Shown here one piece after another: positions 26,265 through 38,712 of a DNA stretch of 64,000 nt. The position numbers and the translations under genes were made by a program. The DNA comes from Turbatrix aceti. Lineage: Eukaryota > Nematoda > Chromadorea > Rhabditida > Panagrolaimidae. The stretch's first letter is position 1. Each line of letters opens with the position of its first letter. The notes below the pieces were generated by a model that saw nothing but the letters and a program-made list of their open reading frames with translations, searched no databases and had not been told where the DNA came from. The stretch covers positions 9,914,180-9,978,179 of the forward strand of contig OZ017770.1 of NCBI GenBank assembly GCA_963969345.1, given 5' to 3'.

Positions 26265-28741
26265 TCACGGTCTTGTCGTCGTTTTCAGATCAAAGAGTTC
26301 TTGTAGAAATGGATCTAGCTCATTTGGATCAACGTATGTGTAGATTCTGAGCAGAGACTGGTTTAGTTCGTGTAGATCAACGAGTTTTCTCAACAAGGAA
26401 TCGTAAGCCTGACGAGCCTCATTTTCAGTCTGGCATTGCGTTTCCAGGTACCTAAAAATTATTGCCCATGAATAATTGCTTTATTTTTTGTGTCTGTTTT
26501 TCTCTGTCAAACCTTTTGAGTAAGCTGTAATACCGTTGTTGTATCCGTTTCACCTGTGCGTCATTTTTGATGTTTGGACGGTCAGCGCAAAACATGGTTA
26601 TAGCGTTGAGTATTAACATGACGTTTTCGTTTTTTCTCCATTTCTCATCAAACGATAGTAAAAATCTGCAAATAGAAAACAAAATTATTTAATATACCGT
26701 TCAGCAAACAAGTTTTTTATGGTCTTTTTTATTTTTGGCTATCATGATATTTAGGAGTGACCTTGACACTGGTACGGGTACATACTTTTTGTGCTGCGAA
26801 TAGTGCTTTTCCTCGGGTGTTTGTTTGAGTATATCCACTGTCAGTTGTATTTCCTGTGATCCCTGTAGTATCCTATGCTGCCACGTATCCTGATTTGGAT
26901 CAAATACCATGACACCCCGAAGGATAAGGAGCTCGCTCAGACTGCCTGCAAGAAAAGACAATAAACAACTGAAAAAAATATTACAACGCCTGAATAATAA
27001 AAAAAATTTTATTCGGACGTTGTTTGCGCATCGCGCGGGGTCAGACAACCTTTGAGTATTGAAATTCGATCTTCCTGTGATAGTTCCATAAACAGCGTCA
27101 ATTGTTTAGCCATTGTGATAATTCGTCGTAAGGCAAAATTTGTTATACGCATAACATCAACAATGTTCATCTGACTGCCACTCGGACCCACGGTATCGAC
27201 TCCATCGACTTCCATGGGGCGCTTTAGACACTCATTTGCAGAAATTAATTCGTCGAGAAGTAATCTTTCGTCTTGGCGCAAGATATTTTGGGGGGCTTCT
27301 AGTAGCTCGACGACTGAAATAAAAATAAGATTGTAAGAATGCATAATTTGCAGATTGGTCAAAACAAAAAAAATAGGCGTACGCGTGCTATTGCTGTTAC
27401 AAACATCCACAGGACTTGTAATTACGGTTCGATTGGGTTGAAGAGCTTCTCGTAATGATGTAGTGTTAAAAATAGAATTCACCGCTGGTATCGGTGGTGG
27501 TGGACGGTAATTTGGGAGACTTGAGAGCATGTATCTGCAAATAAAAAAATATTTTTAATTCCCTGTTTTTACTAAAAAAAAGCAAACGTTGATAAATAGG
27601 AAGCTGAGTCAGGTGAATACCAATTATTTGAAAGAGGATTGACAGCTCCTGCTGCTGGATCCAAAAATGGAAAATTTCTCAAATCTTGATTGTAGAACGA
27701 TGGAGGCTGGGTTGCCTGATTTGGCTGTGGAAAATTAATTGTCTGTGGTTGTGGGAAAACTGATTTGTAGAGAAATGGATTTAAAGCCTGCGGCGATGGC
27801 AAAAAAGGCTGCTGCTGGCTCTGTTGGCTGACATCTGTGATTTTTGGACTCAGAATAGGGGCTGGAATAGGCGTTGGCTTGGTTATCACCGTCGAGGCTG
27901 CTGTCAGTTGCGTATCTTGGGGATAAAAGCCACATTTGCACTTGCACTTGCATTCTGTCAACTTGCTAAAAAAATATATAATGTTTGATTTACAATTTTA
28001 TTTTTTAATTTAAATTTTTTTTTACCTGGAGCAAGGAGGACTGTGTGAATGATTTGATTTTGAAGTTTCAGCTTGTTTGACTAATTTTTGGTAAGCATAT
28101 CTGGATAAGACAATCTTGACTCCTTCATCGGAGTCTTCGTTGGCTTCGAAGGGGGAAGCCACGCGTTTGTGCCTCGTGAATTTTTGGCTTTTGGACGATT
28201 TATCACCGGCCAGCCATTCTTTTTTCATACCTACCTGTAAAATATGATAACGTGACAAAAGGAATTTTTATTTTTTCTTTTGTGTCTTACCGTCAAACAT
28301 TTTTGTAAGCGGCATGCTTGACAAAATTTTCTTGATAATTTGTTGATTTCACATGAACTTGAAAAAGGACAGATGAGATCCTAAAAAATTTTTATTGATT
28401 AACTACGTAAATATAATTCAAATAAAAAGTTGTAATTACATACATCACTTCGACAGGCGTTGCGTCGGAAGAATGCTTTGCAACTTTCGCAAGATACAAT
28501 TCCGAAATTGTAGCCTACCGCTCGATCTCCGCATACCTAAAAAAGAGGGTTATTCTATTTTTGTAAACGCTAAAATTGGATTACAAGCTACGATCGCTAT
28601 GATCGTCTTCTCACTTACCTTACATGCACGAGGAATATTATCGATGAGTGTTTTGGAGTTTGTAGCAGGTCTCGTATACGGAGACGTCAGTTGTGGCACG
28701 TCATACTGCGTTTCCACAGAACTTGGCATTGACGTATCCAT
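26265..28741 (-). CDS. Nuclear hormone receptor, DAF-12/HR96-like
   Basis: Ten exons (28741-28619, 28536-28444, 28380-28291, 28234-28026, 27965-27588, 27534-27383, 27313-27050, 26945-26786, 26665-26513, 26451-26265) give 602 residues. The DNA-binding domain has eight zinc cysteines: [13 protein letters not shown], a P-box [22 protein letters not shown] and [15 protein letters not shown]. The CESCKA P-box marks the DAF-12/NHR-8/HR96 (vitamin D-receptor-like) group. A long hinge of about 220 residues, Gln/Pro-rich with a [11 protein letters not shown] cysteine cluster, leads to a helical ligand-binding domain ([26 protein letters not shown]) ending in an AF-2-like [10 protein letters not shown]. 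Family members bind steroids or xenobiotics and control metabolism or dauer-type decisions. Which member it is cannot be told from this alone. Confidence 0.9.
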
Positions 28742-29266
28742 GAAATTAAATAACCTTCTAACCTTTGACTCTGATCGATTTTGAATACAACATTGACACA
28801 AACACAAACAATAATTTTGTGTGACTGCCTCGCTTTAACGGTTAGCCGATCGCTGGACGAATGGGTGTCAGAGTGCTATCAGTTGGCGACTCTCCTTTTT
28901 TTGCATCATTTCTTGTTGCTATGTCTCTGTCTCTCTCTCTCTCCCATTTCCTCTCCGATAATTTGTGCTTACAAAATTTTATATACAGACAATAAACAAT
29001 CAAACGTGGAAAACCACTTGACAAAGTTTTTTTCACGGATATGTCAACTTTGCGGGTGGTGAAAAATAAATAAATAAATAAATGCATAAAAAATGCCATC
29101 ATACACAACAGTAACAAGTCTTTGTCTTTTTTCTTACCGGGGCAACAAATTTGGTGTGATTAGCAGGCAGGCTGGAACGATAACAACATTTGCTTCTTTG
29201 TAGTAACCTTTTTTTTTAAATTATTCTTGCGGCGAAGTTTTCCGTAAAATTCATAGCCAACACGTT
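28742..29266. other. Upstream region of the nuclear receptor
   Basis: Contains a CT/GA microsatellite at about 28924-28945 and AT-rich sequence. No gene seen. Confidence 0.5.
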
Positions 29267-31210
29267 CTACTCGCATAAGCCACAGGATTTCTTACAGAAT
29301 ACCTTCATAAACTTGGATTCACTCTTGCATTCACCGATTTTAGCCCAATAACCGCAGAATAAATTCTTATCCGAGCACTGCTTATCTGAGTCTGGAGTCT
29401 TGGTGACTTCTACAAGAGGAAAAAAATGATGTCATTTGTTTGTCTAAGACACGCACGCGGGTGGACAACGGTCTTACCTTGTCGCTCATCCGTGCAGAAT
29501 TTGCAAGCCTTTCGGCAGTAGTGTGTCATATACTTGACGGAATGCTCACAGTGACCAAGCTGTTGCCACATATCACAGTGGGTGTTGAGATTTTCACACT
29601 CTAAAATTTGAATTTCATTTCATTTTTTTTTTGAAGTGGTGTTTTTTTAAGCTTCTCACTTTCACCGCTCTTAGGCGTAGTCGTCGTCAATTTGGGTTGC
29701 TTTTTCGTCGTCGTCGTCTTCGTAGTCGTTGTTGACGGGGCAGAAGTGGTTTCTCGGGTCGTTTTCATACTACTAGCTTTTGACGTCGTAGTGATTTTTG
29801 GAGCATTTGTCTTGCCAGCCCATCGATCGCTCGTTGTCCGCCTCGACGTAGGCAGGGTCGTTGTCCGCGTTGCAGAGGGTGTCGTCGGCGGTGGCGTCGT
29901 TGATGATGATGAAGGCTTGGACTTTGTGATCACGACATTTTCACACTGGTAGAGTTTATTGACTTTCTGGGAATCAACAGTGCTAAGCTTGTACCTCTGA
30001 CCGATCTCTGCATTTTGATTTCTCGGCACAATGGTTGGCCTGCCATTCTTCGAAAACGCAAGTTTGTGATAGTGCATGACAGATTCGTAGTCATAAGGCA
30101 TGTTCAGAGGGTCAATAATTTTCTTTGGATATTTTTCAAAGTTACGCATCATCCCTGAAAAAGTATTTGTTTGCTTAGTGTCAAATCGACAAAAAGGACA
30201 ACGGGGTAAAGCTTCATCACCTGGACGAATGTTTTCTTCATCAATCTGAACGAAGTCATCGCGATCTGTTCGGGAATGTTCATGAAAGAAGCCGAGAGCA
30301 TGCATGAGTTCGTGCGCGATAATTCCCTTTGTAAAGCATTTACCAATTTCGAGTGAAACTGTCTGGTTTCCTCCAGCGCGTCCGACATAAGATGAACAGC
30401 TTAAAAAAGGTGACGAACAATAAAATAAATGAAAAGGAATGAGTCATGCAAAAAAATGCAAATGAGTGATAAAAAAAATAAAAAAAAGACCAACCCAAAA
30501 GCAACATTTCGCTTGATATAGATGTAATCATGGTCATCGGCTTGTCGTGGAACAAATCGAATGCACGTCTTGTCTTTGTACTCGTCAAACGCTTGAGCTA
30601 TGGCTGCGCGCTGGCTGCAATGAATATAAATATAAAAGTTTGGGATCGATTTACAATAAAAACATACGATGCAGTCATTCCTTCTTCGAGAACGTACGGC
30701 ACTCGTCCTTTTGTCCACAACTTGTCGGGATACGTGACCAAGTTAAGGGAGCTATGGTACTGAAATGCATTCATTGCAACGTTCAACGCAAAAAAAATGA
30801 AACGACTTACCGGTTTTCTAAAAATGTGCTCATAATCGTCATCCGTGAGGGGTTCATCCCGGAGTCGTTTCTGGATGATATTGCTTGGATCTTCGTCGAG
30901 GGGTACCCCGATGATGTCCCCTTCAAAAAGCTCGCTGTTCTGCATAGCATCTATTTCTTCCGGTGTCGGCTTCTCCACAGGTGTTCTTTCCGCGAGGTCG
31001 AAATCTTGTGGCAACAAAAATTGGCTCGCAAAAGCTGAAAACAAAAATCCTGGGTAAATAATGGGCAAGGTGTGAAAAAAAACAACCGTCATAGTCGTCT
31101 TTGAATTGTTGCTCGGCGATGTGGGTGGCAGGCAGGATGGTGAGAGAGGAAGCTGCGCAACAAAGACAGGCAAGGGTAAAAAGGCGACCAAAGGGTACGC
31201 GATGGGTCAT
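29267..31210 (-). CDS. Astacin metalloprotease with Thr-rich stalk and two ShK domains
   Basis: Eight exons (31210-31087, 31034-30811, 30759-30668, 30614-30495, 30399-30221, 30154-29660, 29600-29478, 29409-29267) give 499 residues. An N-terminal signal segment ([12 protein letters not shown]) and propeptide precede the catalytic domain: zinc motif [15 protein letters not shown] and Met-turn SVMHYH, with CIRFVPR upstream. A linker of about 90 residues is rich in Thr/Ser/Lys and likely O-glycosylated. Two six-cysteine ShK/SXC domains end the protein ([11 protein letters not shown]...CKFC and [11 protein letters not shown]...CGLC). This order is typical of nematode NAS proteases used in cuticle moulting, hatching or digestion. 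An in-frame ATG five codons upstream (31225) is an alternative start, and an acceptor-like TTTTCAG sits about 65 bases upstream of that. Confidence 0.92.
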
Positions 31211-31225
31211 GACTACCGGCGGCAT

Positions 31226-33050
31226 GATCTTCTTCCTTCGTTCGTAGTCAGTCACTGGATCGAATACCCTGACCCTGGAGAAGCAACTGAAAACACAAAA
31301 TAAACGGTTGTTGAATTTTGAAGTCGTTTAGACCGACACAGACAGGTAACAAGCAGTTTGTCCGTAGTCGGGTTGTTGCTTCTATACTTTACCCTCCTTG
31401 CTTGGACAGGGGGGGGGGTTCGTTCGCTTGATCAAAAGCAATTGTTCTATTGTTGACTCAAAAACTCCAAGAATTTTTTTAACAGGTCAGAACTGACCCG
31501 CTTGCAATTGTCACCGCCCGAAACGAGGAGTTGTATGACTAAGAATAGGCGTACTCAAATGTACCCGCCCGCCTTCTATCAATGATGTTTAAGTTGCCTG
31601 TACCTGAAGAGGATGACGACGATCTCTTGTGTATTAAAAAAAGAACAATCCAAGAATAACCGAAACGCTACCGCGATTCAACAACAATCGGGTAATTCCA
31701 GGGGAATCCCCCACGAGCAAAAAAAACAGTTGAAAAAAAAACAACATATTATAAAAAAATTTAAAACGTTATTATTTTCGAAGAAGCATCAATCAACCGA
31801 CTTTCCAGCCATATATGAATATTTCTTGCCTTCAACACACGCATCCCACCCATCCCGACCAGACCAAAAAGGAGCGAGACAGAGAAAAAGAGAGAGATAT
31901 GTATTTCATCTGTGTGAGAAAAATATAGAAAGCCACCACGTACTGTCATTGTCGCGGGTTTTTGAGGCCAATCCGAAACAAGTCTTGACAGCTTGACAGT
32001 GGTGTTGTCTGGATTTGTTTTGTTACATAGATATATTCGCATCGTCTTCTTTATTCTTTATTTGAATAAATTATTTTTATTATGCAAAAACAACACGATG
32101 AAAACAAAGAAACATCAATTTTGGTGGTGATTGTTTCAGTCAATCCATCAAAAAATCCATCAATGAATGAAACAAACGACCGATCACCACCCACGATCTG
32201 ATCTATCTGATCTGTCCCTTGTGTCTGGAAAAGGGTAAAAATTACAAAAAAAACAGCTGATTAACAAAATGATGAATATGACACTTTTTTCGGGACACTT
32301 AAGCGTTAAGACGATCCACTTGAACTGTTTCTACAGCAGTTCAAGTCCAAGTCACGTAATTGTATTGCTTCATTTTGCTTCGTTTGTGTTTTTTTGACTA
32401 TTCACTTCGCTAATGCAAGTTAGCGTCTCATGTCTGTTTCTGTTTCAGTGGCTACTATCTGCATACTTCACAAAAACTCAGCTTGTCATAATTGGGGTAT
32501 CGCAGACCTGCTTGACAATTTTTTGTACACAAGTGAAAAAAAACATGCAAAAGAACATGAAAAAATGCAAAAGTACAAAAAATAATTTTTTTGATGCATA
32601 ATTAAGACCAACACCATTCTATTTTTTCCTGTTTCAAGTGTAAAAAAATTTAATTTTACTAATAAGTGTACTTGTTTATGCACATGTCTGATTTTCATAC
32701 AAAAGAAAAGAATACCGTAAATCTGATGCTCATTAGCTCCTGGAAAGGGGTAAAAGTGTGCCGGACGGTTTTTTTCTTCCTTCCACGTTTTTTTTCCCTT
32801 TCTTTAAATGTGGTGCCCGTTCCTGCAAGGCAGTCCGTTTAGCTGTCCTTCTGAGTACCCTGTCCATGCCTATAATATTATTTATGTGATAATAGATACC
32901 TAGTTGTAGTTGTTACCAGGTGTTATGGCACCTGGGGTTGCGTATACAAAGTTATCGTTAGTTAACCTCGACTAGGTGCAATGTTTTAAAAATGTGTAAA
33001 AATGCTTAAAACATTTTTTCCTAGTTCACTTAATTTTTGAATTTATTTCA
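31226..33050. other. Intergenic, no gene seen
   Basis: 1.8 kb between divergent astacin and 7TM receptor genes. AT-rich with a G-run (about 31407) and GA-rich patch (31862-31900). Confidence 0.5.
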
Positions 33051-33078
33051 GGTAACCCAACATATTTTTTTCCTGCCA

Positions 33079-34513
33079 ATGCTTCCCCTCAGCGTATGCG
33101 TAAGTCAAATCCACAAAAATGTTGACATACCAATTTTATCTAATTTTTAGGTCGGAGACGATGCCGACGACCAGAAGCTATGTAGCGTTTTTCGAGTAAT
33201 TTTTCTGCTTTCCGTCGTTTCATTCATCGTCAACCTCAGCATTCTCACAAATTCCTTCTCCCAGAGATTTTCAACTTACACTGCTCTATTTCGGGCAATT
33301 TTAATCATCGATTTGATAACAAATGCATCTTATATCATTGATTCATTTTCTATTTTATTCTCAAGTAAGTCCAAGTTGGCCATATTCTCACCCCGGTGTT
33401 AATTCAATTTTTTACAGTCCCTCAACAAAATTACGAAGCATATACGCACCAAAAAATTGACGACAGCCTTCAAATAATGGATTGTGCAACGTACAAGCCT
33501 TACCTGGCGCTCATAATGCTCGGACAATTTTGGATGTCTTTGATAGTCTTTATTTTGGGTCTTGAACGTTTTTTATTCATCAAATACCCTCTTTGGTTTC
33601 GTGCTATTCGTGTACGGTATGTGGTTTTTTTTCTGGAACTAACATCAGAAAAGGAAAAAAAATTTCAGGCGAACGCCAGTTATCTTGTTCACCCTTACTT
33701 TCTCACTTATGGCAACCCTGGTAGGGTATATCAATAGCATGTTTGTCAATCCCGAAGAAACCACGCATTACCTGTGTGATACGACTTGGTCATTCGGTGC
33801 TCATTATGGGTAACTTTTTTTTATTTCTTCTGAGAAATAAATTTTTTATTGTGTAATTTAGGTGGTTTCAAAGCGGTCAAGCAGTATCGCAACAGGTAAC
33901 TGGATGCTTATTTGTTACCTGGTCGTATGTTGTTGTTATGAGACCAGTTGCTATTCAAAGATTTGGAAATCAAAGAGTTAAGATGCAAACTGAACGCCGT
34001 AGAATAAGGTAAGTAACAAAAAAATTACAACAACAATGCAACATAAAACACGCTCGAAAAAATGAATATCCATTTTTTTCAAAAAAATAAAACTTGAACA
34101 TTAACCTCTTAGCTACCTGAGAAAATACATTTTCACCGACTCCCCCACCCCCTGGTCAAACAATGGGCAGACAAACGTCATAACTGATGTTTTTTCACTC
34201 GTTGTTGTTTTTTTTCAGAAAAGCATTTTACTTCATCATTACAACATTTGTATTTACCGGTTTACCGCAACTCCTGCTAATGCTTATTCACCTGACTACA
34301 AAATTTGCCTACATTGCTGCAATGAACAGAATCTCGTGGATATACCCTACAAAGTGCATTGCAAATGCCGTGTTGTACGTTGTTATGAATGACAAGAGTG
34401 CACAAATTTTAAGCACAGTGAGTAACCTAAACTTTGAATTGAATTTAGTAGTATTTAAAAATGACGCTAGTTTTGTAGATAAAAAAATTCATGCTATTCA
34501 ACCGAAAAAATAG
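33079..34513 (+). CDS. Seven-transmembrane receptor (rhodopsin-like, chemoreceptor type)
   Basis: Exons 33079-33099, 33151-33364, 33418-33616, 33669-33809, 33862-34008 and 34219-34513 (a GT at 34418 could end the last exon earlier). Hydrophobic helices in order: VIFLLSVVSFIVNLSIL, a LFRAILIIDLITNASYII helix, LALIMLGQFWMSLIVFIL, a VILFTLTFSLMATLVGYI helix, one around GCLFVTWSYVVVM, FYFIITTFVFTGLPQLLLML and CIANAVLYVV. After helix 3 the motif GLERFLFIKYP stands in the DRY position, and NAVLYVVMND near the end resembles the NPxxY region. About 340 residues with little extracellular domain. Ligand unknown; family-level call only. An acceptor-like TTTATTTCAG ends at 33051, 28 bases before the ATG. 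Confidence 0.7.
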
Positions 34514-34676
34514 AATAGAAAATATGGAGTCTATTATATCGGTATCCTATTACGTCACGTAACAACGTTCACATGCAATGCCGTTTGTCGTCAGAAGGTA
34601 AATTCATTATTGTTTGCCAAGATACAACATACAAAAAATAATAAATAGGTCAAGTAAATAATTGTATTTAATTCAT

Positions 34677-35390
34677 TCATTCGACGTTGCTGAAGTTTTC
34701 AAAGCGCCTGATAGTGTCTTCTTTGTAGTCAAATACTACGGATACACCTCCACAAAAAGTTGGGATTATGTCACCCTAAAAAATATAATACCAATACTAA
34801 AAATGGCAAAAAAAAATTTGAATTGAAAAAAAAAATGAATGAAAAAAAAACTTGAAATTGAATAAAAAAAATTGATAACATAGAAAATTACCAAAAAAAA
34901 ATTTTTGAATTACATACCTCGACAGTGACCTGACGTTTTTCCTCCGGTCTACCTTCCTGCCACTTCAAAACGTAATGTCCATTGCCCCGGAGCTTCTTGA
35001 TCGTAGGACACGTCGGCTTGCCCAGCGGGATTTCCGTTTCGTCCAAGAGATGCGTCCTCGCCGGCTTGATGGCTACTGATCGGTGAAAAAAAGTACCTTT
35101 TTTCAAAAGGGCTCTCCAGTATTTTGAGTTGTAAATAGAATTTTCTCGTCGGTTGTCCTGAGTCAAAGGTGTAATTTCAATTCTGTCGCGCAGCTTGGGT
35201 CTTTTTGGGCTTTTGAACGGCGTTAACCCTGGCTAAAAACGTAATAATAAATAATAAAATAAACGATGGAAAAGACAAAAAAATTATTTACGTAAAGCCG
35301 ATGTTGAGACATAGGCGTCTGAAGGAGAACAGAAGGCGCCGTCGGGAGGGGATGCGTCGAAGCTTCCACGACCGTGTAAGTGTGCGACAT
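34677..35390 (-). CDS. MKLP1 (KIF23) Arf6-binding-tail-like protein without a motor
   Basis: Exons 35390-35292, 35232-34918 and 34775-34677 give 170 residues. The sequence resembles only the C-terminal tail of mitotic kinesin-like protein 1: an IEITPLT..YW region, then HRSVAIKPARTHLLDETEI, and VTVEGDIIPTFCGGVSVVF followed by an acidic D/E turn, which parallels the KGDI..T.GGG.SVQF.D core of the family's Arf6-interacting domain. No kinesin motor, neck or coiled coil precedes it, and the next gene upstream ends at 35828. In the parent kinesin this domain binds Arf6 and ties the midbody to membrane. Similarity was judged by eye, so the family call is moderate. It may be a free tail, a gene split or unrelated convergence. 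Confidence 0.5.
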
Positions 35391-35827
35391 ATTTTTGTTA
35401 AACAGAAGAAAAACTAAAAGCGGTTATGCGCGGGTGGTTGTTTGCCGATCGATGGATGAATGGAATGGCACTGGCACTGGCACAATGAAGGATGTCTAAA
35501 AGCGCCCCCCCCTCCTTTTTCCTTGGTTTGAGTGCTCGTCGATCTGCAAATGTATCCTCGCGCAAAGACGACACAGACTTACTCGATTCAACCAAGTAAG
35601 CACGGTTCGTGTCACAGCTGCAGTTATGTGTGAGCAGATTTGACATCTGCTAAATTTTTAGATTTTTTTCTTCGTACATGATCATCAACTTGACATATTT
35701 TTTTATATTTTTATTTTTTTGCCCGTGAATAATGGTTATAAAAATTAGCCGTAATCAAATTAACCAGTATCCAATAAAAATGAAAATTTAACAAAAGTGA
35801 CTTGAACCGTATACGTAATCCGTAGTT
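35391..35827. other. Spacer, no motor-domain exon seen
   Basis: Scanned for kinesin-like exons upstream of the MKLP1-tail gene; none recognised. Confidence 0.4.
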
Positions 35828-36427
35828 TTAGGCGAATTTGGCTCCGGGAATTCCCTTCAAGATCTCCGGAACGCCTTCACGAGGTTCATCATTCGGCACA
35901 AAGTAGATATCCAAGACGTCAGTCACGTTCTTCCGGGTAACATAGTAGATGCAACGCTGGTTCAACTCCTCCAGGGGCACGCGACAGTAGAGCGTGCCGT
36001 TGATGCCGGAGTGCAAAAGGTAGGTTTTCGGCGAGTCCTGTCTGCCCACAGAAATTTCACACTTCTCGACTGAAATATTTCAAACCCTCTATTCAATAAC
36101 AAAACCCTGTTACAAAAAAAACTCACGGTGTTCACCGAATTGGTTGGCAAATTTCGTGATCGCCATCCGACAATTTTCGGAGTGTTGCTGATAGAACTGA
36201 AGGTTGCAATGTTCGTGCTTGAGGTTGCCGCGGATCACGGTGAAATAGCGCTCAGTGAACCAGGCTCGAAACTCGTTGACGAGATCGTCGATCTTTTCCT
36301 TGGGAGTGTAATAGGTAATGACCAGGCCGTAGTGGTTCAAGAGTAGATCAGGGTTAAACGGACGCCAGGTAATACCCTTGTAGCCTTCACCACCGAAAGG
36401 AATTTTGACGGGAACGAGATCCGACAT
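35828..36427 (-). CDS. Unrecognised protein, tandem paralogue A (180 aa)
   Basis: Exons 36427-36127 and 36069-35828. No family recognised. It shares its layout with paralogue B: a Gly-rich start with Y/HKGI.WR, then L..HYG...TY.TPK..ID, a single intron at the equ­ivalent place, a GANG/INGT.Y.R block, HVTREN/YVTRKN, D.YFV.N..PR.GVP and the same ending AKFA. No signal peptide or membrane segment, so probably cytosolic. Composition is balanced and the frame is clean. Confidence 0.8.
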
Positions 36428-36765
36428 TCTGATGACTTCAATAAGAACTCATACGACAAAAGAACAGTCAATGCCTCCGACTGGAGGTAGTATAGCGCAT
36501 GTGTTTTTATATGGTGAAAGACATGAGTTCTGTCGCATATTGCCAAAATTTTTGGTTTGAAAATTTTATTTCGCGCGATTTCCTTCTTGCGCCTGCGCAT
36601 TGTCACTTTTTTTGCAGTAATTTTGTTATATGATATTTTATTTCAGTAGGACGGCAACACAAAAAAAGGTGATTAAACCTAACTGACATGCTTTAAAGTC
36701 AATACATAAACCTGTATCCATGAGATCACCACGTAGATTATGCGTATTTAAAAAAAATTAGGAAT
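36428..36765. other. Spacer between tandem paralogues
   Basis: AT-rich, no gene. A GCGCGA/GCGC-containing patch lies at about 36570-36600. Confidence 0.5.
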
Positions 36766-37315
36766 TCAAGCGAACTTGGCAGCCGGAATTCCAATTCCCT
36801 CGAAAACATCCGGAACACCGTTTCTTGGGGCATTATTCCACACGAAGTACAAATCAAATATTTTGATCACATTTTCACGGGTCACATGTCGGATTCCGAG
36901 CTTTCCGGCTTCCTTGAGAGCCAAGCGAAGGTAAATTGAGCCGTTTGCACCCGAAAAGACGCAGAATGCTTCCGAATCACCGGAAAAAGGCAGATAAAAG
37001 CTGACTAAAATAGAACCCTGCCAACATCGTAAAAAAAATTTTTTTATAACATGAAAACTTACACAAGCTGCCGAATAACTGGAAAAATATGACAACATCC
37101 ACCGAGCTATCTTTGGAGTCTCCAGGCATCAAACTCCGGATTTGGTTGAAGACTTCGTCGGCGAGGAGAGTCTTGAACGTGGGCATGATGCTGTCAATTT
37201 CATCCTTGGGCGTAAAATAGGTCAAAAGCACGCCGTAGTGATCAAAGAGATCGCCGGAACCTAGATGTCTCCAGGCAATGCCCTTGTGCGAGCCCGAGCC
37301 ACCCCCGGCTTCCAT
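36766..37315 (-). CDS. Unrecognised protein, tandem paralogue B (163 aa)
   Basis: Exons 37315-37063 and 37004-36766. Start MEAGGGSGSHKGIAWR; ends in GIPAAKFA. The intron sits in the same position as in paralogue A. The two are roughly one third identical by eye, so the duplication is old although they remain adjacent. The ATG lies five bases after a T-rich TTTTATTACAG acceptor, so its leader is spliced or trans-spliced. Function unknown. Confidence 0.8.
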
Positions 37316-38712
37316 TACACCTGTAATAAAACAAACAAACAAATAAGTACTCTTCGATCAAACAAACTGTAAATAAACATGCATGCGTGATAAATCATCG
37401 CGGCCGGTGAATAATCTCGCGAACAAGTGCAGTGCAGAGAATAAATGTTTTGAAAAACAGGAAGAGCTTAATTTATTGATATGTAAGAGGCGTTGCTTGT
37501 TTTTTATATTCATTTCTATCGCCACACTGTTCCGATAAAACAGAAGCTTAAAGTGTGTGCATTTTTTTATTCCCACAACACTTGAAAGAAAGCAAAAAAA
37601 TATGTATCGAAAAAGAAGCATTCTTGCTTTGTGAGCAGATAAAAATCCCTGGTTTTTTGTATCTTTTATGACTTTTATACGTATTCCTGTTACCAAAGCA
37701 AAAAAGAAGCTTATAGAAGAGTCGATGACGCATGTGTTTTTTTCACGAAGAACAAAGATAAAAAATGCTTGGGACGAATTTTATGTCACACTTAGCCAAT
37801 GTTTTGGGAGATTTGAATTTATATTTTTTAGTGTGATGATAATTGGATAGTTACATAATTGTTTAATTTAATTTTTTATTTAAAAATGACACAATTGAAT
37901 ATTATTTTTTCATTATTATTTTAAAAATTATTTTCTGCATGTTTATTTTTTTCATAAAATAAATATTTAGAATTAATTCAATTTTACAGCTGTCAAAATC
38001 ACAGACAAAAATTAATTATTCGTAATTATAATATAAACGAACTTAAAATTAATATTTATTTATTTTCAAATACTACAATCTGCACGTTTGCGGTACAACA
38101 AAGATTTTTCAGTTGATATTTACAGTTTTCTTCAGTTGTGAATTAATTTTATTCCGTAATTATAATAAAAAAAATTTGCATTACAGAAATATTTTTTTTC
38201 TATGAAATGTGCTACCTTCAAAAAAAGGCCAATAGTTACCCCTTAAAAAACATTTACAACAGAGCATGTTGGACTCCGCTTGAAAATTATGTTAGCAAAT
38301 AATTTTACTGCATATGAAAAAAATCGTCTACTTGTACGATGATAACCCTAAGTGACAAACTTGCCGATGCATAAGCAGGAGAGGCAGGGAAGAACTACAT
38401 ACACACTACTTGCCAAAAGTAATTGCCCGCAAAACGAAGTAAAATTGAATGCACAGCCTTCGGCCTTCACAGTCTACGGCAAAAGCAAAAGCAGCCATCT
38501 TTTACATTTTTAAATTTGCTGTTCTGTTTTGAACCATTTTTTTGTTCATTCTTTTTAATTTTTTTGAAAAGCGTTATTTTTATTGGATTTCTGGATTTTT
38601 TACGGTGAAAATAATTTTTTTATGATTTAATTTTTTTATTACGGGGACTTGAGTCGAGTGCTCGTCCAGATGTCGCCAACATTGGCAAAGTTTGAATTAT
38701 GACAATTTAGTG
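37316..38712. other. Intergenic, no gene seen
   Basis: Very AT-rich 1.4 kb between divergent genes. Short open frames only. Confidence 0.6.
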
